NCBI GenBank assembly: GCA_964508185.1
Contig: CAZDSS010000037.1
Location: 1-23,098 of the forward strand
From: CAZDSS01 sp964508185
GTDB lineage: Bacteria > Pseudomonadota > Alphaproteobacteria > Sphingomonadales > Govanellaceae
Direction of reading: 5' to 3'
Length of the DNA stretch: 23,098 nt
In this document: piece after piece, positions 22,650 through 23,098 of the stretch
Position numbering within the stretch: position 1 is the first letter of the stretch
Layout: each line of letters starts with the position of its first letter
Made by a program: the position numbers and the translations under genes
Notes under the pieces: model-generated
The model's input: the letters and a program-made list of their open reading frames with translations, nothing else
Told to the model about the DNA's origin: nothing
Database searches by the model: none

Positions 22650-23098
22650 ATGGCCGAACTGGACGGGATGGACGTCAAGATTCTTGCGGTGCTTCAGGGT
22701 AATGCGCGGATCTCCAACCATGACCTTGCGGAGCAGGTGGGGCTGTCCCCCTCCCCCTGCTGGCGGCGAGTGAAGCGGCTGGAGGAAGAGGGAATCATCG
22801 ACCGCTATGCGGCGCTCCTCAAGCCCGAGGCCGTGGGACTCCACATCACCGCCTACGCCCATGTGATGCTGGAAAACCACCATACGGAGACGGTGGAAGC
22901 GTTCGACGCGGCCATCGCCACCCAGCAATACGTCCTGGAATGCTGCTCGACGAGCGGCGACTACGACTATCTCCTCAAGGTCATCGCCCCCAGCATGGCG
23001 GCCTATGAGCGCTTCCTCAGCACCTTCCTGCTGGTGCTGCCCTGCGTCCGCTCGGTCAGCACCAGCTTCGTCCTGAAGCAGAAGAAGAGCACCACCAT
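22650..23098 (+). CDS. Lrp/AsnC-family transcriptional regulator (runs off the right edge)
   Basis: About 149 residues are present and the stop is beyond 23098; family length suggests nearly all of it is here. Residues 1-55 form the helix-turn-helix: ELDGMDVKILAVLQGNARISNHDLAEQVGLSPSPCWRRVKRLEEEGIIDRY. A RAM/AsnC ligand-binding domain follows with the hallmark GDYDYLLKV. These proteins bind DNA as octamers or higher and respond to amino acids such as leucine. The ATG at 22650 follows GGGGAAG; an in-frame ATG at 22638 adds four residues but lacks a well-placed ribosome site. It is divergent from the ACT-domain gene and may control it through the intergenic repeats. The specific effector is unknown. 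Confidence 0.92.
   Translation, partial: MAELDGMDVKILAVLQGNARISNHDLAEQVGLSPSPCWRRVKRLEEEGIIDRYAALLKPEAVGLHITAYAHVMLENHHTETVEAFDAAIATQQYVLECCSTSGDYDYLLKVIAPSMAAYERFLSTFLLVLPCVRSVSTSFVLKQKKSTT

Overview
The window reads as a chromosomal segment of a GC-rich (roughly two-thirds G+C by eye) Gram-negative bacterium, most likely an alphaproteobacterium. The supporting signs are a permease with a fused STAS domain in a retrograde lipid-transport operon, a Caulobacter/sphingomonad-style TonB-dependent receptor, a short bacterial homogentisate dioxygenase and ATGA-type gene couplings. This placement is an inference from gene style, not from a marker gene. Both ends cut through genes. No gene-free stretch exceeds about 250 bases, and no rRNA, tRNA, CRISPR array or insertion sequence was seen.

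Layout. (1) 1-3272, minus strand: a beta-oxidation block with a bifunctional enoyl-CoA hydratase/3-hydroxyacyl-CoA dehydrogenase, a coupled MaoC-type hydratase and the start of an acyl-CoA dehydrogenase. The last has its own promoter with a long dyad operator. (2) 3447-6976, plus strand: a four-gene Mla-like (MCE) ABC lipid transporter operon (STAS-permease, ATPase, MCE protein, lipoprotein) closed by a strong intrinsic terminator. (3) 7117-8055, minus strand: a lone PemK/MazF-like toxin of lower GC and a MarR-family regulator. (4) 8239-12743, plus strand: tyrosine/homogentisate catabolism (4-hydroxyphenylpyruvate dioxygenase, homogentisate dioxygenase, fumarylacetoacetase) and a HisC-like aminotransferase. 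A well-formed promoter upstream of the first gene has a perfect palindrome inside its -35/-10 spacer, the expected place for control by the adjacent MarR protein. Maleylacetoacetate isomerase is not in the window.

(5) 12854-19683, plus strand: the least familiar part. A large MalT/LAL-type LuxR regulator precedes a tight cluster of a TonB-dependent receptor, a Rieske non-heme iron oxygenase, a Rid-family protein lacking the catalytic arginine, and a small NTF2/SnoaL-like protein. I read this as a regulated uptake-and-oxidation cassette for an unknown, probably aromatic or hydrophobic, compound. No ferredoxin, reductase or canonical oxygenase beta subunit is nearby.

(6) 19714-22047: a MarC-family membrane protein, then a divergent pair sharing a Fur-box-like palindrome: a PiuC-type Fe(II)/2-oxoglutarate hydroxylase and an exported protein with a histidine cluster and five Gly-Gly-Glu repeats. 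(7) 22050-23098: an ACT-domain protein divergent from an Lrp/AsnC regulator. The intergenic region holds a perfect 10-bp inverted repeat around an inner hairpin.

Taken together the segment is metabolic: fatty-acid oxidation, envelope lipid traffic, aromatic amino-acid breakdown, a putative aromatic-oxidation cassette and iron handling.
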